A program made the translations under genes and the position numbers. 14,658 bases of DNA from Bdellovibrionales bacterium (GTDB lineage: Bacteria > Bdellovibrionota > Bacteriovoracia > Bacteriovoracales > Bacteriovoracaceae), in contig JAHFAA010000033.1 of NCBI GenBank assembly GCA_023250775.1, positions 1 through 14,658 of the forward strand. The letters are read 5' to 3'. The notes under the pieces were generated by a model, which was given only the letters and a program-made list of their open reading frames with translations, did no database searches and was not told where the DNA came from. Positions 1-6,345 of the stretch are shown here, piece after piece (within the stretch, counting starts at the first letter, position 1; every line of letters starts with the position of its first letter).

Positions 1-111
1 TTCAATCCGAGAGAGGCGGGATCGCGAACAGCCTAAAAGTGCCGCAAAGGCTTCTTGTGACAATGCCTCGGACTTTCTAATTTCACATATTATTTTTGGC
101 TGAATCTGCAT
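1..111 (-). CDS. XRE-family helix-turn-helix DNA-binding protein (partial, N-terminus only)
   Basis: Only the first 37 codons lie in the window; the gene runs off the left edge. It starts with ATG at 111 on the minus strand, preceded by GAGG (120-117) at 5-base spacing. The translation begins MQIQPKIICEIRKSEALSQ and continues with EAFAALLGCSRSRLSRIE. This matches the first helices of a Cro/C1-type (XRE) HTH: the IRKSxxLSQExFAxLLG helix 1-2 and the recognition-helix pattern SRSRLSRIE. XRE proteins are usually transcriptional repressors or antitoxins, and the rest of the chain would be needed to tell which. The gene is divergent from the pseudo-receiver regulator at 315, so it may control that promoter; this is inference from position only. 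Confidence 0.75.
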   Translation of the reverse strand, partial: MQIQPKIICEIRKSEALSQEAFAALLGCSRSRLSRIE

Positions 112-275
112 CGTTACCTCAAGCCTTCGAATGAATAATAGAATAAATTATGCAGATTTGACCAGCGGCCAGTCGTTGACGCAACGCCCTCTTCTCACAA
201 TGTAAAGGAATTTCCTGCCCAGACTAGGCTGATTTTTGTCCATTTTTGCACAAGTTGGCCTCTTTTTTTTTCAGA

Positions 276-306
276 TTGATGAGCGGGAATACAAGATCAG
301 TATAAT
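276..306 (+). promoter_or_regulatory. Putative sigma70-type promoter for a leaderless mRNA
   Basis: A perfect TATAAT (301-306) lies 8 bases before the ATG at 315. TTGATG (276-281) is a possible -35 with a long 19-base spacer. Transcription from this -10 would start at about 313-315, on or next to the start codon. No Shine-Dalgarno sequence precedes this ATG, which fits leaderless translation. Confidence 0.45.
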
Positions 307-314
307 TTTTCAAT

Positions 315-983
315 ATGGAAGCAAAAAGATGCACCTGGATTATTGATCCCTGTCGCGAGAAACAAGAAATGTACAAAAAAGTTTTGGGGCCAAAAGCTTC
401 TTTGCTTTTTTTCGATCATCCCCGTGAGGCCTTAATTGCTTTACTCAAAGGGACTGTTCCGATGCTGATTATCAGTGAATTACCTTTCGACCAAACAGGT
501 GAAGATTTACGACAGTGGATTATGGAATTCAAGCAATTGCCTCTGATTGTGATCTCCCAATTTTCAAATCTTGATGTCATTCGTGAACTCTTTCAGTGTG
601 GCATAAAGGACTATCTAACTCATCCAGTAGACAGCAACGAACTTCTGATCAAATGGGAATTGCAATTTGAGGACAGAAGAAAATGGGAAACGATGAGCAA
701 TCGGGCCGTGGTTCTTGGCGATACATGTCTTCGGGAATTAACCCATAAGGAATTTCAAATTATAAATTTATTTCTTTCTGCAAAAAATCATGAAGTTTCC
801 AGGGATGCATTAAACTTCAATATCTGGGGAAGCTGCACTGTTCATTCAAAAACTATCAATGTTCATTTGCATAATCTAAGAAAAAAAATTCAGCCTAGTG
901 GGCATAATATAATTTGTAAAAGGCATGGCCATTGGAAATTAATTACCAAAATAAATGACGCTTCTTTTTGTAAATCAGCATAA
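315..983 (+). CDS. OmpR/PhoB-type response regulator with degenerate receiver domain
   Basis: A 222-residue two-domain regulator. Residues 5-115 have the receiver-fold pattern, but the phosphorylation site is altered. The acceptor position in PMLIISELPF is Glu55 instead of Asp. Ser81 fills the Thr/Ser position (PLIVISQ). The normally invariant Lys is His103 (DYLTHPVD). One of the acidic-pocket residues, Asp11, remains. Residues 140-210 form a winged helix of the Trans_reg_C type, with LTHKEFQIINLFL, IWGS, a TINVHLHNLRKKI recognition helix and a final wing. It is therefore a likely DNA-binding regulator that does not use normal phosphotransfer; Glu55 may mimic the phosphorylated state (inference). 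No histidine kinase is adjacent. The ATG at 315 is chosen because the first receiver strand begins at residue 5. The next gene starts 8 bases after the stop, so they probably form one operon. Confidence 0.85.
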   Translation: MEAKRCTWIIDPCREKQEMYKKVLGPKASLLFFDHPREALIALLKGTVPMLIISELPFDQTGEDLRQWIMEFKQLPLIVISQFSNLDVIRELFQCGIKDYLTHPVDSNELLIKWELQFEDRRKWETMSNRAVVLGDTCLRELTHKEFQIINLFLSAKNHEVSRDALNFNIWGSCTVHSKTINVHLHNLRKKIQPSGHNIICKRHGHWKLITKINDASFCKSA

Positions 984-991
984 GGAAATAT

Positions 992-1297
992 ATGGATAAA
1001 AAAAACAGACTTCTCATGAGACCTAAAGAAAAACACACCAATATTCAATTCGCTAAAATGGTTTTTTTCGATTCTTTGCCCGGTTTACTTGAACTACGCT
1101 ACTCGAAGGGCAAGTGGAGTAATGGGCTGGTTTTTCTAAAAGAGGATGTGCCCCGACGTTTGCGACAAAGTGACCTACTCCGAATGGTGCAGACCGAAAT
1201 GCATATTGCGCAAGACTCCCAGGCCACATATAAAGTTGATGGGGATTATGTCTATGTCGATTTTCCTTTCTGGATGCCAGAACCGACGCGACGATAA
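992..1297 (+). CDS. Hypothetical protein, 101 residues, in operon with the pseudo-receiver regulator
   Basis: I do not recognise a family. The Shine-Dalgarno AAGGA (982-986) overlaps the upstream stop codon and sits 5 bases before the ATG, which indicates co-translation with the regulator. The protein is basic at its N-terminus and has no signal peptide or membrane segment, so it should be cytoplasmic. Its middle reads like a small alpha/beta domain (FAKMVFFDSLPGLLELRYS, then VPRRLRQSDLLRMVQTEM), and it ends in an aromatic strand (DYVYVDFPFW). It may be a partner or modulator of the regulator, inferred only from coupling. No plus-strand intrinsic terminator follows; the hairpin at 1303-1320 has its T tract on the other strand. 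Confidence 0.7.
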   Translation: MDKKNRLLMRPKEKHTNIQFAKMVFFDSLPGLLELRYSKGKWSNGLVFLKEDVPRRLRQSDLLRMVQTEMHIAQDSQATYKVDGDYVYVDFPFWMPEPTRR

Positions 1298-1320
1298 AAA
1301 AAGGCCCCATCCATGGGGCC
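1296..1320 (-). terminator. Intrinsic terminator of the propeptide-less subtilase gene
   Basis: The hairpin GGCCCCATCCATGGGGCC (1303-1320) is a perfect inverted repeat. On the minus strand it is followed by a run of seven T (1302-1296). It lies about 40 bases past the subtilase stop at 1361. On the plus strand there is no T tract after the hairpin, so it should act in one direction only. Confidence 0.85.
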
Positions 1321-1360
1321 AGAAACAAAATCCTTTTGTCACTTGAGAATTGGTTACAAT

Positions 1361-2728
1361 CTAGAATTTGAAAGGTGAAGGGAGCGGCAGTACGAAATCA
1401 CCAATGGATTCAACTGGCCCCATCGATTTGTCTAAATCTGAAGTTTGATCTTGAACTTCTTCCCTTGCCTGCTGTAACGCTCTTTGCATGGAGATACTGA
1501 CAGACAACTCAGCGGCACGAACGGCACGCTGCTCATTCACTAAACCTTCACTCAGCACTTTGCCTTTCAAATAATCCTTCACATCAACAGTTTTCAAAAT
1601 AATGTTTTTGATTTCCGCTGGGCCTAAGTTTTTATTGGCGTCTTTAATACGACCAGCAACATTGGTGACATAAGGAGCTGCTTGGCTTGTGCCACTCACT
1701 TCCAAATACTGATTGCCTGGAACAGTCGATCTAATCGCAACGCCAGGAGCGGCCACATCCACCATTGAAGCGCCGTAGTTAGAAAAAACGGCCAATTTAC
1801 CAACACCCATTGTTGCGGCAACGGCGATCGTATTGGCAGCACGAATATTGGTTGGGCTTGAAGGAAATTTGTCGTTATCTGATCCATCATTGCCGGCGGC
1901 GAAGACAAACAAGGTATTTGGGGCAGCGAGCACCATGTGTGAACCTTCGCGGATCAAGGTCGTCATAAAATACATGGTCATATCATCGGCCTCAGTTTCG
2001 GTGGGTTCACGGCGCATAATGGTTTTAAACAGAGTTTGCACAATCGTTTTCGCTTGCTCAAAGCCTGTTCCAAAAGAGCCATTGGCCACATCGGCCTTAT
2101 GTCCATTGATGTAAAGAGCAATCTCTTCCATCAATTTCATCTGTTGTTTTGCCAACTGTCCGAGACCTGCTTTAAGAAGAGTAATTCCCACATCGCCGCT
2201 TTCAGTCGCTTTTTCATTTGCGCCGGGAACGGGAAGACTGACTTCAGTTGGAATCAATTTCACGGCCAAGATCTTGGCATCATCGGCATCCTTCGAGGCA
2301 ATACCGGCAACGTGAGTCCCATGCATAAAGTTGCCATAGGTTGTAAGAGTTTTTACAAAATCGGCATCATCAAATTTAGCGCGCATCCAAGCAATTTCTT
2401 CTTTGGTAGCGGTTCCCATCAAGGCCTTGGCCTGAACTGCGAAGAACTGTTTTACGTCTGCCGTAAAATAAGGCAAATATTTATAATCAATAAGCTGATT
2501 ATTTCCTTCAGCAAAATTCCATCCATTCACATCGTCTTGGTAGCCATTGCGATCCTCATCTCTTTGGTTGTTGGGAATTTCAATAGGGTTAACCCAAGCT
2601 TTAGGATAAATATCTTTGTGAAGCATATCCGTTCCTGAGTCGATGATGGCAACCACAGAGGCCGAAGCCGATGCTGCAACAACCATCAGAACCAATGAGA
2701 GAAAAAATGCGCGCAACTGAAATTTCAT
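1361..2728 (-). CDS. Secreted subtilisin-like serine protease (S8) without propeptide
   Basis: 455 residues. A Sec signal peptide covers residues 1-23 (hydrophobic 8-19, cleavage near ASASA). The S8 triad is Asp30 (IIDSGTD), His136 (HGTHVAG) and Ser348 (SGTSQAAP), with oxyanion Asn280 (AAGNDGS). Residues 47-72 carry the NPxEIPNNxxDEDxNGYxDDVxGWNF stretch common in bacterial subtilases. Two features are unusual. The catalytic Asp lies only about seven residues after the predicted cleavage site, so there is no I9-type propeptide. The Asp-His spacing (106) and His-Ser spacing (212) are also large, with inserts around 75-131 and 160-262 that look helical and charged. The start has an ideal AAGGAG at 7-base spacing. 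It is transcribed alone, ends at a terminator, and is divergent from the dehydrogenase. Likely periplasmic or extracellular; substrate unknown. Confidence 0.93.
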   Translation of the reverse strand: MKFQLRAFFLSLVLMVVAASASASVVAIIDSGTDMLHKDIYPKAWVNPIEIPNNQRDEDRNGYQDDVNGWNFAEGNNQLIDYKYLPYFTADVKQFFAVQAKALMGTATKEEIAWMRAKFDDADFVKTLTTYGNFMHGTHVAGIASKDADDAKILAVKLIPTEVSLPVPGANEKATESGDVGITLLKAGLGQLAKQQMKLMEEIALYINGHKADVANGSFGTGFEQAKTIVQTLFKTIMRREPTETEADDMTMYFMTTLIREGSHMVLAAPNTLFVFAAGNDGSDNDKFPSSPTNIRAANTIAVAATMGVGKLAVFSNYGASMVDVAAPGVAIRSTVPGNQYLEVSGTSQAAPYVTNVAGRIKDANKNLGPAEIKNIILKTVDVKDYLKGKVLSEGLVNEQRAVRAAELSVSISMQRALQQAREEVQDQTSDLDKSMGPVESIGDFVLPLPSPFKF

Positions 2729-2779
2729 GAAAAATCTCCTTCGAGAAAGTTGAGATCAAGTCCTTTTAAGGCTAAAGTA

Positions 2780-2807
2780 TTTTTACGAGTGTGGCAGGGC
2801 CTGTCAA
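2780..2807 (-). promoter_or_regulatory. Putative promoter of the propeptide-less subtilase
   Basis: On the minus strand a perfect -35 TTGACA (2807-2802) is followed after 16 bases by the weak -10 TAAAAA (2785-2780). It lies about 50 bases upstream of the ATG at 2728. The -10 match is only partial, so the call is tentative. Confidence 0.4.
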
Positions 2808-2861
2808 ACTCAAGAATCTGTCTTTTACTATCATCTAGCGAGTAAATTTAAGAGGGGAAAA

Positions 2862-3875
2862 GTGAAGTCAAAAAGCAAAATCTTTATAACGCGAATTATC
2901 CATGATGATGCCCTCAATTTGCTCTATTCCCATGCCCTTCAAGAATCGTGGGAAGTTAAAATCTGGCCTCATCCCCTACCACCAACGCGCGAAGAACTTA
3001 TTCATGAGGCACGAGGTGCCCACGCCTTACTCACCATGATTACTGATAAAATCGACAAACCACTTCTAGCACTCCTTCCCGAACTTAAAATCATCTCCAA
3101 CCATGCTGTCGGTGTGGACAATATTGATCTCAAAGCGGCCAGCGAACAAGCCGTTGCTGTTGGCAATACACCCGATGTTCTGACCGCTGCCACTGCCGAG
3201 CTGGGACTGCTACTCACCATGGCACTCCTGCGCAATCTGCCTTTCGCTCTCGACAAGGCCAAGACTAATCAATGGCGTACTTGGGGTCCACTCCTCGACT
3301 TAACAGTACAACTTGGTGACATGTCACCAGCCGATTCTCCGCCACTCTTTGGAATTTACGGTCTGGGTCGCATCGGACAAAGTTTAGGTCGGATGCTCTC
3401 CCTCGGTCTGAAGGCAAATGTCGCCTACACGAACACCAGAGGGCCTGTGACTAATCTCGAATATCCGGCCAAATGGCTTTCGCCCCAGGAGCTGATCAGC
3501 AAGGCCGATGTCCTCATCGTGACCTGTCCTTCAAATCGCAGCACTTCTGGCCTTTTTAACAAAACCACTCTCTCATGCATGAAAAAAGGCGCCTACTTCG
3601 TCAATATTTCACGTGGAGATTTGCACGATGAAGAGGCCCTTCTCCAATTGCTTGAGGCCAATCATCTGGCCGGTGTGGCCCTGGACGTCACCAATCCCGA
3701 ACCGGCGACTCTCGGTCGAAATCCCCTCCTCTCTCATCCGCGCGCTCTCATCACGCCCCACATCGGCTCGGCAACAACCAACGCACGGCGCCATATGGGA
3801 ATTCTCGCCGTCCAAAATATAATCAGTTACCTAAAGTCCAACGGCCTCCCCCACCCAGCACCTTTCACCCCATAG
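2862..3875 (+). CDS. D-isomer-specific 2-hydroxyacid dehydrogenase, NAD(P)-dependent
   Basis: 337 residues, cytoplasmic. The protein has the two-domain D-2-hydroxyacid dehydrogenase fold, which interconverts a 2-keto acid and the D-2-hydroxy acid. The substrate-binding segment includes NHAVGVDNIDL (80-90). The Rossmann motif is GLGRIG (167-172). Catalytic residues are Arg251 (NISRGD), Glu280 (DVTNPEP) and His300 (TPHIGSA). It most resembles the glyoxylate/hydroxypyruvate reductase-like branch, but substrate cannot be fixed from sequence. The segment before the Rossmann motif (about 141-163) is slightly longer than usual. The start is GTG at 2862, preceded by AGGGG at 4-base spacing. The gene is divergent from the subtilase and 71 bases upstream of the lipoprotein gene. 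Length and active site are normal, so it is probably functional. Confidence 0.93.
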   Translation: MKSKSKIFITRIIHDDALNLLYSHALQESWEVKIWPHPLPPTREELIHEARGAHALLTMITDKIDKPLLALLPELKIISNHAVGVDNIDLKAASEQAVAVGNTPDVLTAATAELGLLLTMALLRNLPFALDKAKTNQWRTWGPLLDLTVQLGDMSPADSPPLFGIYGLGRIGQSLGRMLSLGLKANVAYTNTRGPVTNLEYPAKWLSPQELISKADVLIVTCPSNRSTSGLFNKTTLSCMKKGAYFVNISRGDLHDEEALLQLLEANHLAGVALDVTNPEPATLGRNPLLSHPRALITPHIGSATTNARRHMGILAVQNIISYLKSNGLPHPAPFTP

Positions 3876-3888
3876 TTGTGTGGACATT

Positions 3889-3914
3889 GCGCTAAGGCCT
3901 TTGATAAGTAGCGC
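3889..3914. repeat. Small inverted repeat between dehydrogenase and lipoprotein genes
   Basis: GCGCTA (3889-3894) and TAGCGC (3909-3914) form a 6-base inverted repeat with a 14-base centre, just upstream of the lipoprotein start region. It could be a regulator-binding site or a weak terminator. A T-rich run begins only about 14 bases later, which is too far for a standard intrinsic terminator. Confidence 0.35.
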
Positions 3915-3946
3915 TCACTAAAATTGTTTATTTTTTTGGGGGAAAC

Positions 3947-4537
3947 ATGAAATTCTTAAGCATTCTTTTGGTCTTAGGCCTGTTTACTGGATGTCTGCGC
4001 GTATCAGGAAAAATGGATGTTAAAGAACATATTGTTTACAAAGATCGCGGCCATACGGAAGTTATTTTGGCCGGCGAATATCAGGCCCGTGCCACCTTCA
4101 AAGGGCAAAACAAAATTGTGGTCGATCTTTCGAATGATCTGCAAAAACAACAACTAACTTTAAAATTTCCGGTCGGCACCATTCTTCCAAGAGACAACGG
4201 TGAGTTCTCAGTCAACAACAGACAACTCAATCAACCATTCTCCGTTACGGGATCATTTAAAACTGAAACGAATTATAGCGATGTGGTTGAGGTCCAAGAA
4301 TCTTGCCAAATTTCTCAAGGAACTGTGTGTGATGACTTCGAGTATGGCCCTTCATACCCAAATCGTTGCCATGTTGAGTACACCAAGGGTCTTCGCGATG
4401 TAAAATTCCGTACCCTTTCAACCGTGAAAACATTAACTTTCAATGTTACACAAGATGAACAAACCAAGGCGACCTTCAATGGAAAAAATGCCGATGAGAA
4501 GAAAGATTATCTCTTCGTTGGGCCTTGCACGCTCTAA
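3947..4537 (+). CDS. Predicted outer-membrane or periplasmic lipoprotein, family unknown
   Basis: 196 residues. The N-terminus MKFLSILLVLGLFTGC is a type II (lipoprotein) signal peptide with the lipobox ending at Cys16, so the mature protein should be lipid-anchored. Residue +2 after Cys is Leu, not Asp, which under the E. coli rule would favour outer-membrane sorting. The rest is strand-rich and hydrophilic, with four further cysteines (120, 128, 141, 194) that could form two disulfides. I recognise no enzyme family. GGGGG precedes the ATG at short spacing. A strong intrinsic terminator follows at 4563. It could share a transcript with the dehydrogenase, but a TAAAAT box at 3919-3924 may provide its own promoter. 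Confidence 0.85.
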   Translation: MKFLSILLVLGLFTGCLRVSGKMDVKEHIVYKDRGHTEVILAGEYQARATFKGQNKIVVDLSNDLQKQQLTLKFPVGTILPRDNGEFSVNNRQLNQPFSVTGSFKTETNYSDVVEVQESCQISQGTVCDDFEYGPSYPNRCHVEYTKGLRDVKFRTLSTVKTLTFNVTQDEQTKATFNGKNADEKKDYLFVGPCTL

Positions 4538-4562
4538 GAAAAATTACTGAGTGGTTCTGAAG

Positions 4563-4595
4563 AAGGCCTCAATTTTTTGAGGCCTTTTTATTTTT
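4563..4595 (+). terminator. Intrinsic terminator of the lipoprotein gene, overlapping the opposite CDS
   Basis: Arms AAGGCCTCAA (4563-4572) and TTGAGGCCTT (4577-4586) form a perfect 10-base stem with a TTTT loop. It runs directly into a T-rich tract (4585-4595). The left arm and loop also contain the stop and last codons of the minus-strand subtilase. On the minus strand no T tract follows, so termination should be one-directional. Confidence 0.92.
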
Positions 4596-6113
4596 AAACA
4601 ATTTTTGAACCAAGACAATCAACATCATCCCGATCATCATGGACAGAATGAATGGGCCACCACTTCCACTGCCTGGGCCACCCAGATCAATTTGTCCACA
4701 ACCACCACCGCTTGAATTGGCGACTTGATAATTTTGAGAACCGTCACCGTTCGGCAATGTGGGAGTGTAGTTATCTTTCACACCGGCAGTCGAGGTCGTT
4801 CGCGCCAGCGATACAGCTTCAAAAGCATTGACTAAACCGGCACCGCAAACTCCACCTTCACAACCATAACTTACTGGTAAAGTTTCTGCCGATTGTTTTA
4901 AAATATCGATCACCTGTGAAGGAACCAATCCGGGGTTAACCGAATAAAGAAGTGAGATGATCCCGGTGACATGGGGAGTGGCCATACTTGTTCCGGCCAT
5001 CGTTTTATAGGCCGCACCAGTTGAATACGTTGAGCCATTATCTGAAGTACTCAAAATTCCTTGCCACGAATCTCCACCAGGGGCCATGACATCAATTCGT
5101 TTACCGTAATTCGAGTAGTAGGCCTTGCCTCCTTGAGCAGTACTGGCGCCTACTGTGACGACTCCATTGCAATTGGCAGGAGTAAAATTTTGCGTGTCGA
5201 TATTCACACCACTATTACCTGCGGCAACAACTAACAAAACACCGAGGGCACGAACTTCATTGATCGCCTCTTGCATGGACCTCGTGCAGGCCCCAGGTGC
5301 TCCCAAACTTAAGTTGATAACTTTGGCGGGGTTTGCATTATTGGGTACACCAGCTACAGCCAGACCAGCGGCCCATCGAACTCCATCAACAATGTCAGAA
5401 GTATAGCCACCACATTTGCCTAGAACACGCACAGGAAGGATTCGGGCACCGGGATTAACTCCGGCCACACCGACACCATTGTTAGTCTGCGCTCCAACCG
5501 TGCCAGCAACGTGAGTCCCGTGCCATGAAGAATTACTAGAGTGACCGGAGTAACAAAAATCCCCTGGGAAAACCCAATCGCCTGGGTCAGTGGGATCATT
5601 ATCCCGTCCGTTGCCATCATTACCCATGGCAGCATCACTCACCATATCCATGCCGGGTAAAGTTTTTCCAATCAAATCAGGATGAGGGAGAATTCCTGTA
5701 TCAACAATCGCCACCGTCACCGGGTTCTGTCCTTGAGTAAGTGTCCACGCATTGGGAAGAGAGATGCCAGAGAGCGAATCGTTGTAGTTCCATTGAGATT
5801 GATAGAGAGGATCATTGGGTGAGCCGAAAGCATCGGCCACCGCTTGCATCAGATTGTCTTTTTCAATGTAGGCCACTTCGGGTGACGACATCTTTTGGGC
5901 CACCGCCAAAACTGAAGTGACAACTTCGCTCTGACGCTTGTGCTCAACTGTAAAGACCCGTCCCTCGACACTGTGCCCAAATCCTTTGAGCACAATGTTT
6001 GTTTGCTTCGATTTGTATGCCACGATCCATCTCGAAGGGGCCTTGGCGAAGGCATTGGCGGAGGCCAGAGTGAACATCAAAATAAAGAAATAGCATGTGT
6101 TTTTGTTTCGCAC
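4569..6113 (-). CDS. Secreted subtilisin-like protease (S8) with propeptide and C-terminal Cys/Gly membrane anchor
   Basis: 514 residues. The signal peptide is residues 1-23 (cleavage after ASANAFA). An inhibitor-I9-like propeptide spans about 28-92 (RWIVAYK to VAYIEKDNLMQ). The S8 catalytic domain spans about 100-440 with Asp138 (IVDTG), His198 (HGTHVAG) and Ser376 (GTSMATP), plus oxyanion Asn300 (AAGNSG). Cysteines at 187, 234, 276 and 315 and a CEGGVC pair suggest disulfides. The C-terminus has three parts: SSGGGCG with Cys472 and a Gly/Ser linker, a hydrophobic helix (about 488-502), and the basic tail KNKKASKN. This resembles MYXO-CTERM/GlyGly-CTERM sorting signals, so temporary anchoring and processing are likely. 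The start is GTG, supported by AAGGA at 7-base spacing. The stop lies inside the terminator of the convergent lipoprotein gene. Confidence 0.94.
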   Translation of the reverse strand: MRNKNTCYFFILMFTLASANAFAKAPSRWIVAYKSKQTNIVLKGFGHSVEGRVFTVEHKRQSEVVTSVLAVAQKMSSPEVAYIEKDNLMQAVADAFGSPNDPLYQSQWNYNDSLSGISLPNAWTLTQGQNPVTVAIVDTGILPHPDLIGKTLPGMDMVSDAAMGNDGNGRDNDPTDPGDWVFPGDFCYSGHSSNSSWHGTHVAGTVGAQTNNGVGVAGVNPGARILPVRVLGKCGGYTSDIVDGVRWAAGLAVAGVPNNANPAKVINLSLGAPGACTRSMQEAINEVRALGVLLVVAAGNSGVNIDTQNFTPANCNGVVTVGASTAQGGKAYYSNYGKRIDVMAPGGDSWQGILSTSDNGSTYSTGAAYKTMAGTSMATPHVTGIISLLYSVNPGLVPSQVIDILKQSAETLPVSYGCEGGVCGAGLVNAFEAVSLARTTSTAGVKDNYTPTLPNGDGSQNYQVANSSGGGCGQIDLGGPGSGSGGPFILSMMIGMMLIVLVQKLFKNKKASKN

Positions 6114-6120
6114 CTAATCA

Positions 6121-6125
6121 TCCTT
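6121..6125 (-). promoter_or_regulatory. Ribosome binding site fixing the GTG start of the anchored subtilase
   Basis: AAGGA on the minus strand (6125-6121) lies 7 bases before GTG at 6113. The string CAAGGATGATT here is repeated before the V8-like protease start at 7236. It supports GTG as the real start, because that start also includes the basic n-region of the signal peptide. Confidence 0.75.
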
Positions 6126-6183
6126 GATAAGGTCCAATCTTAAATTTATACATTTGCAGGGGTGATGCCAGACCGGCAAAACA

Positions 6184-6196
6184 TGACGCGGCGTCA
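6184..6196. promoter_or_regulatory. Perfect palindrome, possible operator
   Basis: TGACGCGGCGTCA is a perfect inverted repeat with 6-base arms around a single G. It lies about 70 bases upstream of the anchored subtilase start, in a region with no coding. The size and symmetry suit a dimeric transcription factor site. No regulator can be named. Confidence 0.4.
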
Positions 6197-6212
6197 AAAC
6201 GAGGAGTTAACA

Positions 6213-6228
6213 GGATAATAAATTATCC
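6213..6228. promoter_or_regulatory. Second perfect palindrome, possible operator
   Basis: GGATAATAAATTATCC has perfect 7-base arms separated by AA. It is centred about 30 bases from the first palindrome, which is about three helical turns. It is AT-rich and has no T tract, so it is not a convincing terminator. Confidence 0.4.
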
Positions 6229-6287
6229 GACTTATTTGGTGGGTTACAAAAGGTCACTGAGAGAATCAGAAAGAGGACATTTTGGGC

Positions 6288-6316
6288 AAAAAAAAGGCCC
6301 CACTTCCGTGAGGCCT
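6288..6316 (-). terminator. Intrinsic terminator of the V8-like protease gene
   Basis: On the minus strand, AGGCCTCAC (6316-6308), loop GGAA, and GTGGGGCCT (6303-6295) form a 9-base stem with one T-G wobble. It is followed by eight T (6295-6288). It lies 30 bases after the protease stop at 6346. Confidence 0.92.
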
Positions 6317-6345
6317 CTCTCTTTTTAAATATTTTGGGCGAAAAA

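Noticed and set aside
2036..2638. 200-codon plus-strand open frame
   Set aside because: It is fully antisense to the subtilase that has complete S8 motifs. It has no ribosome binding site or recognisable domain and is a shadow frame.
3889..3938. Inverted repeat followed by a T-rich run as a terminator for the dehydrogenase gene
   Set aside because: The stem is only 6 bases with a 14-base loop, and the T run starts about 14 bases after it.
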